Source of the DNA: Marinobacter lipolyticus SM19
GTDB lineage: Bacteria; Pseudomonadota; Gammaproteobacteria; Pseudomonadales; Oleiphilaceae
Assembly (NCBI RefSeq): GCF_000397065.2
Contig: NZ_KE007317.1
Span: 4,969-68,968, forward strand
Length of the DNA: 64,000 nucleotides
Direction of reading: 5' to 3'
Under the pieces are notes generated by a model. It did not search any database. It was given only the letters and a program-made list of their open reading frames with translations, and was not told the origin of the DNA. The position numbers and the translations under genes were made by a program. Each line of letters starts with the position of its first letter. Position 1 is the first letter of the stretch. Positions 7,940 to 15,786 of the stretch are shown piece after piece.

Positions 7940-9607
7940 ATGGACACGACAAACAAACTTCCTCTGGATATGGTCTATTACTGGGAAAAGGCCAAGGCCA
8001 ATTCCCTTTATATGACGCAGCCGATGGGCAACGGTCAGGTGGAGGAGTACACCTGGAAGCGCGCCGTTGACGAAGCCCGCCGCATGGCGTCTTACCTGAA
8101 ATCCCTGAATCTGCCGGAAAAGAGCCGGGTGGGGATTATCTCCAAGAACTGTGCGCACTGGATCATGTCCGACTGGGCGATCTGGATGGCTGGCCACATT
8201 TCCGTGCCGCTGTACCCGACCCTGAATGAGGACACCGTCAACTATATCCTCAAGCACAGTGAGTGTGAGGTGGTGTTCATTGGCAAGCTGGATGACTGGG
8301 ATATGATGAAGCCCGGTGTGCCTGAGAACGTCCGGTGTGTGTCCTATCCACTGAGCCCGCCCAATGATTTCGAGACCTGGGAGGATCTGGTGGCGGAATT
8401 CCCGCCCATGGAAGAGAACACCACCCGGGACCCGGAAGAGCTCGCGACCATCGTCTACACCTCTGGCAGTACCGGCCGTCCGAAAGGCGTGATGCTGAGC
8501 TTCCGTAACATGGCCTTTGCTGCCACCGGTGGCACCGAGGTGCTGGGTGTGGGGCCGGACGAGCGCATGTTGTCCTACCTGCCATTGGCTCATGTGTTTG
8601 AGCGCACGTTTGTGGAACTGGGCTCCCTGTATGCCGGGTTCCACCTGTTCTTTGCCGAATCCCTGGATACGTTTGTACAGGATCTCCAGCGCGCCCAGCC
8701 GACGTTGTTCCTGTCCGTACCGCGCCTGTGGGTGAAGTTCCAGCACGGTGTGTTGCAGAAACTGCCCAAGAAGAAACTTGAAAGACTGCTTAAGATTCCT
8801 GTTGTAAGTGGTCTGATTAAAAAGAAAATACTGAAAGGGCTTGGCCTGGATAAGGTGAAGCTGGCCGGCAGTGGTTCGGCACCGCTTTCCCACGATGTAC
8901 TGGACTGGTACCGCAATCTTGGCCTGGAGCTGCTGGAAGGTTACGGCATGTCCGAGAACTTTGCCTATTCCCACATGAGCAAGCCCGGACGCTCCCGCAC
9001 CGGGTATGTGGGTGAAGCAGCGCCTGGTGTGGAAGTGAAGATCAGTGACGTGGGTGAGATCCTGGTCAAGAGCCCGGCCACCATGATGGGGTATTACAAG
9101 GACGAAGAGAAAACCCGCGAAACCTTCACCGAAGACGGTTTCCTGAAAACCGGTGACAAGGGTGAGATTGATAAGATGGGCCGCCTCAAGATTACCGGCC
9201 GCATCAAGGAGATCTTCAAGACCAGCAAGGGTAAGTACATTGCCCCGGCGCCGATTGAAAACCGCCTGATGTCCCATGACGCTATTGAGATGGTGTGTGT
9301 GTCCGGCGCCAACCAGACCCAGCCCCATGCGCTGGTGATGCTGGGCGAGGAAACCCGTCCGAAACTGGCGGATGAGGCCTTCCGCAAGAACCTGGAAGCC
9401 AGCTTCCAGGATCTCATCAAGGAAGTGAACAAAACGGTGGATCCCCATGAGCAACTGGCGTTCATCACCGTCGTCAGCGATGAGTGGTCCATCGAGAACA
9501 GCTTCCTGACACCCACGCTGAAACTGAAGCGCAACGTGGTGGAGGATGCCTACCAGGAGAAGGTGGACAGCTGGTACGCCAAGCGCCAGCCGGTGATCTG
9601 GCAGTAA
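7940..9607 (+). CDS. Long-chain acyl-CoA synthetase (AMP-forming)
   Basis: 555-residue adenylate-forming enzyme that activates fatty acids to acyl-CoA using ATP. The P-loop-like motif YTSGSTGRPKG is at residues 173-183. EGYGMSE follows in the adenylate site, and the hinge and C-terminal domain carry KTGDKGEIDKMGRLKITGR and IKTS/KGKYIAP-type sequence. It is of the COG1022 (FAA1-like) group, a little shorter than the usual 600 residues. AAGGAAAGG precedes the ATG. Marinobacter relatives use several such enzymes in alkane and wax-ester metabolism; chain-length preference cannot be read here. An Anr box lies 180 bases upstream, and a terminator follows, so it is probably monocistronic. Confidence 0.88.
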   Translation: MDTTNKLPLDMVYYWEKAKANSLYMTQPMGNGQVEEYTWKRAVDEARRMASYLKSLNLPEKSRVGIISKNCAHWIMSDWAIWMAGHISVPLYPTLNEDTVNYILKHSECEVVFIGKLDDWDMMKPGVPENVRCVSYPLSPPNDFETWEDLVAEFPPMEENTTRDPEELATIVYTSGSTGRPKGVMLSFRNMAFAATGGTEVLGVGPDERMLSYLPLAHVFERTFVELGSLYAGFHLFFAESLDTFVQDLQRAQPTLFLSVPRLWVKFQHGVLQKLPKKKLERLLKIPVVSGLIKKKILKGLGLDKVKLAGSGSAPLSHDVLDWYRNLGLELLEGYGMSENFAYSHMSKPGRSRTGYVGEAAPGVEVKISDVGEILVKSPATMMGYYKDEEKTRETFTEDGFLKTGDKGEIDKMGRLKITGRIKEIFKTSKGKYIAPAPIENRLMSHDAIEMVCVSGANQTQPHALVMLGEETRPKLADEAFRKNLEASFQDLIKEVNKTVDPHEQLAFITVVSDEWSIENSFLTPTLKLKRNVVEDAYQEKVDSWYAKRQPVIWQ

Positions 9608-9650
9608 GACCCGCCAACCAGAGTGCGGAGTTCTCCGCACCTGATGACCG

Positions 9651-9677
9651 AAAGGCCCGGATTGATCCGGGCCTTTT
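9651..9677 (+). terminator. Terminator of the acyl-CoA synthetase gene
   Basis: AAAGGCCCGGAT and ATCCGGGCCTTT form a near-perfect stem with a 2- to 4-base loop and a T run. A second perfect hairpin (GTGCGGAG / CTCCGCAC, 9623-9640) lies just before it. Confidence 0.85.
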
Positions 9678-9762
9678 TAATTATTGGTCACAAAAAGGCT
9701 ACATAAGTCGCATAGGGCAGTTGCTTGCAAGGGAATAAACTGAGGGCAATTCAGGAGGGAGT

Positions 9763-10248
9763 ATGACTCAGTTAGCCCGTTTCCAGAAACGCATCCACGA
9801 ATCCATACCGTTGACCCGGGCCCTTGGCCTGGAGGTGCTTTCCTATGACGGCCATGCCCTGTTAGTGAGTGCACCGCTCGAGCCCAACCATAATCACCAG
9901 GGCACCGGTTTCGGTGGCAGTGTCTATTCGGTCGCTGTTACGGCAGCCTGGGGGCTGGTCGAGCTCGCTCTTGCGGATATGGGGCTGCGAGGCAATGTGA
10001 TGGTCCAGAGTGGAAATATGGAGTATCTGATGCCTGTTGACGGGGATTTCTATGCCCTCTGCCGTCTGCCTGCAGGGGAGATTCCGGATCGTTTCAGGAA
10101 GAGCCTGGCGCGTCACGGCAAGGCTCGTATAGCCCTGCACACGGATGTCTATTGCGGTGAACCGACGACCGACCCGAAGGGCTCGCCGGTGGCCACCTTC
10201 CAGGGACGCTTTGTGGTGCAGGACGCCAGCTCATGCCCCATCTTCTGA
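9763..10248 (+). CDS. YiiD C-terminal-like hot-dog thioesterase
   Basis: 161 residues, matching the stand-alone form of the YiiD C-terminal domain, a hot-dog fold of predicted acyl-CoA thioesterase activity. Typical features are IPLTRALGLEV near the start, NHNHQGTGFGGSVYS in the middle and the long helix AAWGLVELAL. GGAGGG lies just before the ATG. It follows the acyl-CoA synthetase gene but is separated from it by a terminator, and is convergent with the iron permease gene (24 bases between stop codons). Substrate is unknown; the link to fatty acid metabolism is only by family and position. Confidence 0.72.
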   Translation: MTQLARFQKRIHESIPLTRALGLEVLSYDGHALLVSAPLEPNHNHQGTGFGGSVYSVAVTAAWGLVELALADMGLRGNVMVQSGNMEYLMPVDGDFYALCRLPAGEIPDRFRKSLARHGKARIALHTDVYCGEPTTDPKGSPVATFQGRFVVQDASSCPIF

Positions 10249-10272
10249 TCTTTTCTGCTCAGAACCCCGGCG

Positions 10273-11961
10273 TCAGGCGATGCTGCGGGTGTTGGAGATT
10301 GATCGGCTCATCAGGATGATGGGAATAATCCCCGCCAGTACGATAATCAGGGCCGGTAGCGCACTGTGGGCGAGCCGTTCGTCGGAGGCAAACTGGTACA
10401 CATAGGTGGCCAGGGTCTCGAAATTGAACGGCCGCAGGATCAGCGTTGCCGGCAATTCCTTCATGCAGTCGACGAACACCACCAATGCAGCGGTAATCAG
10501 CGTTCCCCTGAGCATGGGCAGATGCACCCGTAACAGGGTGCTGCCGGGTGAATGTCCCATGGAGCGGGATGCCATATCCATACTGGGCGTGATTTTCTGC
10601 AGCGCGCTTTCCACGCTGCCTGCGGATACCGCCAGGAAGCGTACCGTGTAGGCAAACACCATGGCAAAGGCCGAGCCGCTCAGCATCAGGCCGGTGCTGA
10701 TGTTAAAGGTGTCACGCATCAGTCCGTCCAGCCAGTTGTCGAAACCTGCCAGGGGAATGATCACACCCACGGCCAGTACCGCGCCGGGCATGGCGTAGCC
10801 CAGGCTGGAGAGGCGCATCATGATCTGCATACCGCGGGTGTCATGCAGGCGCCGGCTGTAGGCGAGGGTGACGCCAATCAGCAGGGTGGTCAGGGCTGCG
10901 GTGCCCGACAGGAACAGGCTGTTCAGGGTGTTGCGTATAAAGTCGGAGTTCCAGCTTTCGTCAAAGTATTCCCAGGCGTACTGGCCCAGGGTGAGGGCCG
11001 GAATCACAAAGCCGAGGATGACCGGCACGGCGCACACAACGATGCAGATCATCTGGCGTGGCCAGGACATGGTGAAGCGGCGAATCGGGTCGCGGTTGTC
11101 CCGGGCGGCGAACTGTTGTTGCCGGCGGCGGGAATAGCGTTCCAGGGTGACCAGGATCACCACGAAGACCAGCATGGTGGTGGCGATCTGCGCCGCGCCG
11201 CCGAGGTTGCCCAGGTTCATCCAGGTATCGAACAGGCCGGCGGTGAGGGTCTGAACGGCGAAGAAATCAACGGTACCGAAATCGTTGAGGGTTTCCATCA
11301 GCACCAGGGACAGGCCCACGGCGATGGCGGGGCGGGCGATGGGCAGAACCACCCGGAAAAACGTGCTGATGGCTGAGTGACCCAGGCTGCGGCTGACGGC
11401 GAACAACGAGGGAGACTGCTCGAGGAAGGCAGCCCGGGCCAGCAGGTAAACGTAGGGGTAGAGTACCAGCCCGATCATCAGGGTGGCGCCTTCCAGGGTG
11501 CGGATTTCCGGGAACCAGTAGTCCCTGGCGCTTTCCCAGCCGAAGACTTCCCGTAATGCCTTCTGGACCGGCCCGGCGTAGTCGAGCAGGCTGGTGTACA
11601 CGTAGGCAATGACGTAGGCAGGAACGGCAAAGGGCAGCAGCATGGCCCATTCAAAGAAGCGGCGCCCGGGAAATTCGCACATGGTCACCGCCCAGGCCGT
11701 TGCCAGCCCGATCACCAGGGTAATGCCGGCCACGCCAAGCATCAGTTTGAAGGTGGTGATCAGATAACGGGGAAGTGTGGTGTCCAGCAGATGTGGCCAG
11801 ACGTTCTCATCCGGGAACAGGGCCAGGAAAAGAACCGATACAACGGGGAGTGCAACGATTGCTGTGGTAAGGGCAGCGGAGATAAGCCACCGCTTTGAGG
11901 TGCGTTTTGCCAGCAGGGGCTGACCTAGCCCGGTTTCACCGCTGGTGCCTGCCTCGGTCAT
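10273..11961 (-). CDS. fbpB: Ferric iron ABC transporter permease (FbpB type, fused)
   Basis: 562-residue inner-membrane protein made of two tandem binding-protein-dependent permease domains, about 12 membrane segments, with an EAA-type loop in each half (SRSLGHSAISTFFRVVLP near 190 and SRSMGHSPGSTLLRVHLP near 460). This two-in-one permease is the FbpB/SfuB architecture that passes Fe3+ from periplasm to cytoplasm. It lies downstream of the matching binding-protein gene, with a strong terminator between. No ATPase gene (fbpC) is in the neighbourhood, so the ATPase must be encoded elsewhere or shared. AAGGA precedes the ATG. Confidence 0.86.
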   Translation of the reverse strand: MTEAGTSGETGLGQPLLAKRTSKRWLISAALTTAIVALPVVSVLFLALFPDENVWPHLLDTTLPRYLITTFKLMLGVAGITLVIGLATAWAVTMCEFPGRRFFEWAMLLPFAVPAYVIAYVYTSLLDYAGPVQKALREVFGWESARDYWFPEIRTLEGATLMIGLVLYPYVYLLARAAFLEQSPSLFAVSRSLGHSAISTFFRVVLPIARPAIAVGLSLVLMETLNDFGTVDFFAVQTLTAGLFDTWMNLGNLGGAAQIATTMLVFVVILVTLERYSRRRQQQFAARDNRDPIRRFTMSWPRQMICIVVCAVPVILGFVIPALTLGQYAWEYFDESWNSDFIRNTLNSLFLSGTAALTTLLIGVTLAYSRRLHDTRGMQIMMRLSSLGYAMPGAVLAVGVIIPLAGFDNWLDGLMRDTFNISTGLMLSGSAFAMVFAYTVRFLAVSAGSVESALQKITPSMDMASRSMGHSPGSTLLRVHLPMLRGTLITAALVVFVDCMKELPATLILRPFNFETLATYVYQFASDERLAHSALPALIIVLAGIIPIILMSRSISNTRSIA

Positions 11962-12065
11962 GTCGTTCCTTTTGCGCTCCTGAAAAGAGCCACGATTCTA
12001 GTCACCTGCGGCTGTCGCTGCAATGACTGGTATGGCCGGTTGGCCGGATTTATGGCCTTTGCAGA

Positions 12066-12097
12066 CAAAAAAGGGTGGGCCAGGCCCACCCTTTTTT
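12066..12097 (-). terminator. Terminator between fbpA and fbpB
   Basis: AAAAAAGGGTGGGCC and GGCCCACCCTTTTTT form a 15-bp perfect stem with T runs both ways. It follows the binding-protein gene by about 14 bases and should reduce read-through into fbpB. Confidence 0.85.
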
Positions 12098-12110
12098 GTG
12101 AGAGACCGGT

Positions 12111-13127
12111 TTACAGGTTGTCGTAATCGACCCGGTCAACCAGCTTGACGGCTGCATTGCGGTTATTGGCGATTTCCTGCAGTGACAGCTGGTCAGGGTT
12201 GATCTCACCCCATTCGGCTACCTGGCCAGACGGGCTGACGTTCGGGTTGGCCGGGTATTCGGTGTTCGCTTCGGCGTAGATGCGCTGGGCTTCCTCGGTA
12301 GAGAGGAACTCCATCAACTTGATCGCGTTATCGCGGTTGGGCGCGCTCTTGGTGAGCTGGATGCCGCTGATGTTGACGTGGGTGCCACGACCTTCAGCAT
12401 TCGGGAACACCAGGCGAACGGCTTCGGCAGCCGGGCGCTGGTTCTCATCGTTCAGCATGTTGCCGTAGTAGTAGCTGTTACCGATGGCCAGGTCGCAAAC
12501 GCCTTCGGCGATGGCCTTGATCTGGTCACGGTCGCCACCCTGGGGCTTACGGGCCAGGTTGTCTTTGACGCCTTCCAGCCACTGCTCGGTTTCTTCTTCA
12601 CCGTGGTGGGCGATCATGGAGGAGATCAGGGCGATGTTGTAAGGGTGTTTACCGCTGCGGGTACAGATGCGGTTGTCCCACTTGTCATCGGCCAGTTCTT
12701 CGTAAGTGGTGATTTCACCCTCTTCAACACGCTCTTTGGAGGCAAAGATCAGGCGGCCGCGGGTGGTCAGAGCAAACCATTTGCCGTCCGGGTGACGCAG
12801 GTTTTCCGGAATGTTGTTTTCCAGGGTGTCGTTATCCACGCTGGCGACCAGGTCACGCTCGACCAGATCGTTGATGCGGGAGATGTCGACGGTCATCACC
12901 AGATCTGCCGGGCTGTTGCGACCTTCACGCTCCAGACGTTCGGCCAGGCCCTTTTTGGCGAATACGACGTTGGCCTTGATGCCGGTTTCTTTTTCAAAGG
13001 CGTTGAGCAAGGGTTCCAGCAGGTAAGCCTGACGGTAGGAATAGATGTTCACTTCGCCATCAGCGGAAGCGCTCAGAGGCATGACAGAGAGTGCCATGGC
13101 AGCAGCTGCAGCCAGTTTCATTCGCAT
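12111..13127 (-). CDS. fbpA: Ferric iron ABC transporter substrate-binding protein
   Basis: 338-residue periplasmic iron-binding protein of the FbpA/FutA group. The signal peptide (residues 1-23, ending LSASA) precedes DGEVNIYSYRQAYLLEPLL, the typical opening, where the tyrosines begin the metal-binding lobe. The paired tyrosine motif NSYYYGNML lies near 230 and normally ligates Fe3+; the motif ALTTRGRLIFASKERVEEGEITTYEEL is also characteristic. The start at 13127 is set by AGGA and the signal peptide; the frame runs further upstream without support. A Fur-like site overlaps its promoter, as expected for iron uptake. The permease gene follows after a terminator. Confidence 0.88.
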   Translation of the reverse strand: MRMKLAAAAAMALSVMPLSASADGEVNIYSYRQAYLLEPLLNAFEKETGIKANVVFAKKGLAERLEREGRNSPADLVMTVDISRINDLVERDLVASVDNDTLENNIPENLRHPDGKWFALTTRGRLIFASKERVEEGEITTYEELADDKWDNRICTRSGKHPYNIALISSMIAHHGEEETEQWLEGVKDNLARKPQGGDRDQIKAIAEGVCDLAIGNSYYYGNMLNDENQRPAAEAVRLVFPNAEGRGTHVNISGIQLTKSAPNRDNAIKLMEFLSTEEAQRIYAEANTEYPANPNVSPSGQVAEWGEINPDQLSLQEIANNRNAAVKLVDRVDYDNL

Positions 13128-13193
13128 AGTGTGACGTCCTTTCTCAAGCAGGGTTGACCGCCGTTTTCTGGTTCTGATTACGGCATTAAAAAC

Positions 13194-13229
13194 GTCAACC
13201 ATTCTCATTTGTGTTAGCGGTCCTGTCAA
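13194..13229 (-). promoter_or_regulatory. fbpA promoter with Fur-like box
   Basis: On the minus strand TTGACA (13229-13224) and GAGAAT (13206-13201) are 17 bases apart. The 19-base stretch at 13212-13194 (ACAAATGAGAATGGTTGAC) matches 12 of 19 positions of the Fur consensus by hand and covers the -10, consistent with iron-dependent repression. Confidence 0.6.
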
Positions 13230-13315
13230 GTTGAGGATTGCAATTTTCGGCATGAATGGTGCTATGCTTCGGAAGACCCTAAAAACCAAGTAAAAAATTG
13301 GTGGATTCACAGTCT

Positions 13316-13588
13316 ATGGTTGATCAGGATCGGCGAGGCCACGGGCGCACGGCGATGAGTGCGCAAGTGAAGGTGTCTCATGAAGTTTTCGGAGAGTTTC
13401 TGTTCTCGACCCGGGATATTTCCGATGGTGGTATTTTTATCGTCGTTGAAGGGGAGTCTTTCGACCCGGCCATAGGAGATACGGTGGAAGTGCAGGTCCA
13501 GGGGCTACCGGTTCCGGCGCCAGTGCTGGAGATGCAAGTCGTCCGCAAGAGTAACGACGGCTTCGGTTTGCAATTTGCGGATCAATAA
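13316..13588 (+). CDS. PilZ domain protein (cyclic-di-GMP binding)
   Basis: 90-residue single-domain PilZ protein. Both cyclic-di-GMP contact motifs are present: RxxxR (RGHGR, residues 7-11) and DxSxxG (DISDGG, near 36-41). It ends with the usual strand FGLQFAD. I chose the ATG at 13316, with GGTGG 11 bases before it; TTG at 13298 and GTG at 13301 are in-frame alternatives that would add six or five residues. Such one-domain PilZ proteins act as adaptors that change partner activity on ligand binding. It is divergent from fbpA and followed at 41 bases by a lipoprotein gene. The partner is unknown. Confidence 0.78.
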   Translation: MVDQDRRGHGRTAMSAQVKVSHEVFGEFLFSTRDISDGGIFIVVEGESFDPAIGDTVEVQVQGLPVPAPVLEMQVVRKSNDGFGLQFADQ

Positions 13589-13629
13589 ACGGTTTCACTC
13601 CCTTCTGTGTGGATAATGGCAGGTCCTGA

Positions 13630-14247
13630 ATGCCTATTTCCAGCAGCGAATCCGCCAGAATGAACTACTTTCGTATTTTCTCGATGTGCCTTCTATGCCT
13701 CCCGTTCGGTCTGACCGGGTGTGCGTCATACTACAATCACTATGGTCTGTTTCCGGCAGAGAACTCCAGTGGTGAGGCACGCCAAGTCCTGCTCAGCTGG
13801 CAGACGGCGGACTATCCGGATTGGTGGCTAGTGGCGGACAAATCCACGCCAATAACCCTGACCACTCAATGCAGCAGCCGAGTCTGGCGCCTTGCGGATG
13901 ACTCCCACGACATCGCCGGTGAGTGCGCCGGAGGGATTCGCGCCTGTGGCCAGCCTGGGCAGGATATTGCGGCTTTCCGTGGGGAACCTGCCAATGAGCA
14001 GACAACCTGCATGGCCATTAATCCCGACAATGAGCAGGCCCGGGTGGTTGATATCGGTACTTCGCTGGAGTTGCTGGTGTCCTGTCGCCCCGTGAAGACC
14101 AGCCGTGTTGTTGGAGAGGATCAGGAGGGAACCGATTACCTTCGTCCATCGTCAGTGACGTACAGGGTCCACCTCCGCACATCTCCCCGCGGTGCATTGA
14201 ATGCGGGACCGCCGGTTATGGATGACACGGTCTGTGACGCAGATTGA
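13630..14247 (+). CDS. Predicted lipoprotein of unknown function
   Basis: 205 residues with a lipoprotein signal: charged start, hydrophobic segment and lipobox LTGC with the lipidated cysteine at residue 31. An ATG at 13660 would give a more typical 10-residue-shorter signal, but only the first ATG has AGG upstream. The mature part has about eight cysteines, probably disulfide-bonded, and recalls no family I can name. Residues after the cysteine (Ala-Ser) suggest outer-membrane sorting. It lies between a PilZ gene and a degenerate HD-GYP gene on the same strand, but the 175-base gap after it argues against a tight operon. Confidence 0.6.
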   Translation: MPISSSESARMNYFRIFSMCLLCLPFGLTGCASYYNHYGLFPAENSSGEARQVLLSWQTADYPDWWLVADKSTPITLTTQCSSRVWRLADDSHDIAGECAGGIRACGQPGQDIAAFRGEPANEQTTCMAINPDNEQARVVDIGTSLELLVSCRPVKTSRVVGEDQEGTDYLRPSSVTYRVHLRTSPRGALNAGPPVMDDTVCDAD

Positions 14248-14422
14248 CACTTTTGTACCAGAAGTGTGAGGTTCATCACGTTGCTACATTTTGTTTCCCC
14301 GTGATAGCAATGGTTACGCCATGTTGCTTCCCGGTTACTTTGCACTACAGAAATGTAATGGACTCTTTTGCTGACTGCTTCAGAATAGTAAACATCGATC
14401 ATTCTGATTAAAGGGGTACGTC

Positions 14423-15733
14423 GTGGGCGTTCGTCAAAGGAAAATCGCCGTACATGATCTGCAAGTAGGCATGTTCGTATCCGATCTGGACCGGCCATGG
14501 CATCAGACACCTTTCCCTATCCAGGGCTTCCATATTCGCTCCCAGGATGACATCCGCTCGGTCATTTCCCACTGTAAATGGGTTGTGATTGACGTTGCGG
14601 AAGTGCGTGACAAGCTTGATGTGGTCAAGCCGGCAGGTCAGGTCTTCGGAAAGCGCTCCAACAGGAAGTACGGCGACAACCGGGAAGTGATTCAGTTGCC
14701 GCCGTTGCAGATCAAGGATCCGGTCCGGTACGAAAACACCACCACGCTGAAGAAGGAAATCAAGGTTTCCGGAACGGTGCTGGCCGATGCCGAAATGGCC
14801 CTGAATCGGGTGGCCGCTTCGGTCAGACGCGAGGAAACGCCAGATCTGAGAGACGTCGCCAGAGTTACCCGCAAGATGGTGTCCAGCGTGATTCGCAACC
14901 CGGATGCCTTGTTGTGGCTGAGCCGAACCCGGGAGCATGACGACTTCGTCTACCGCCACGCCATGAATACAGCCATATGGGCCCTGGTGTGCGGTCGTCA
15001 CATTGGTCTGAATGAAGGCCTGCTTAACCATCTCGGTCTGGGGTGCCTGTTGTCACAGGTGGGCAAGACCGATCTCCCCGTCGAGATCCTGGAAAAGGAA
15101 GGCAAACTGGATGCGGAGGAGTTTGCCCGCTACCGGGGCTATGTCGATCGGGGCGTGGCGATGCTGGATGGGACCGGTGTGTCGCGAGCGGTGATCAGTG
15201 TCGTCCAGGGACACCGGGAGCGTCATAACGGTTCGGGTTTCCCGGAAGGTGTCCGCGGGGACCGGATTCCACTGCTGGCCAAGATTGGCGGTCTTGCCGA
15301 GTTTTTTGAATCTGCGATCACTCCACGCAACAGCTCCGAGCCCCTGACGCCGGCAAAGGCGGTCAACCTCCTGTATGACATGCGTAACATCGAATTCCAG
15401 GGAGATCTGGTCGAGAAGTTCATCCAGGCCGTCGGGATCTATCCCACCGGTAGTCTGGTGCAGCTCAATGATGGGCAGCGGGGCATTGTCGTGTCCCATT
15501 CTGTGGATCGTCGTTTGTGGCCGCAGGTCATGGTCATGACAGATCAATATCAGGAGCCGTTGAAGATGGCCAAGGTAATAGACCTGGCGAGCTTCAATGA
15601 AGGCAAGGGACCGGCGGAAACGCTGTCCATTGCCGAGTGCCTGCCCCACGGTACGGAAGGGCTCAACCCTGAGCACTTTGATGTCACCGGAACGGAATCC
15701 CGCTGGAACCTGTCCCGATTGGTCGGTTCCTGA
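14423..15733 (+). CDS. DUF3391/HD-GYP protein with degenerate catalytic site
   Basis: 436 residues. The N terminus (about 1-100) is the DUF3391 domain that commonly precedes HD-GYP phosphodiesterases, and residues 165-345 align with the HD-GYP fold. Key motifs are changed. The LHDIGK motif with the metal-binding HD pair reads LSQVGK (Ser211, Gln212), HHER reads HRER, and GYP reads GFP. Metal ligands are therefore missing and hydrolysis of cyclic-di-GMP is unlikely; a sensory or scaffold role is more plausible. The C-terminal 90 residues resemble the beta-rich tail of these proteins. The start is a GTG with AAAGGGG 7 bases before it. It ends at a terminator shared with the convergent lipoprotein gene. 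Confidence 0.8.
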   Translation: MGVRQRKIAVHDLQVGMFVSDLDRPWHQTPFPIQGFHIRSQDDIRSVISHCKWVVIDVAEVRDKLDVVKPAGQVFGKRSNRKYGDNREVIQLPPLQIKDPVRYENTTTLKKEIKVSGTVLADAEMALNRVAASVRREETPDLRDVARVTRKMVSSVIRNPDALLWLSRTREHDDFVYRHAMNTAIWALVCGRHIGLNEGLLNHLGLGCLLSQVGKTDLPVEILEKEGKLDAEEFARYRGYVDRGVAMLDGTGVSRAVISVVQGHRERHNGSGFPEGVRGDRIPLLAKIGGLAEFFESAITPRNSSEPLTPAKAVNLLYDMRNIEFQGDLVEKFIQAVGIYPTGSLVQLNDGQRGIVVSHSVDRRLWPQVMVMTDQYQEPLKMAKVIDLASFNEGKGPAETLSIAECLPHGTEGLNPEHFDVTGTESRWNLSRLVGS

Positions 15734-15744
15734 TCCTTCCGGCA

Positions 15745-15786
15745 GCCTCAGGCATGATCAGTCAATGATGATCCTGAGGCTTTTCC
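15745..15786 (+). terminator. Terminator of the HD-GYP-like gene
   Basis: GCCTCAGG (15745-15752) pairs with CCTGAGGC (15773-15780), followed by TTTTCCTT. It overlaps the 3' end of the convergent lipoprotein gene. Confidence 0.65.

Noticed and set aside
7742..9640. Long open frame on the minus strand over the acyl-CoA synthetase gene (632 codons)
   Set aside because: Antisense to a protein with intact family motifs; the product is His/Gln-rich and unrecognisable.
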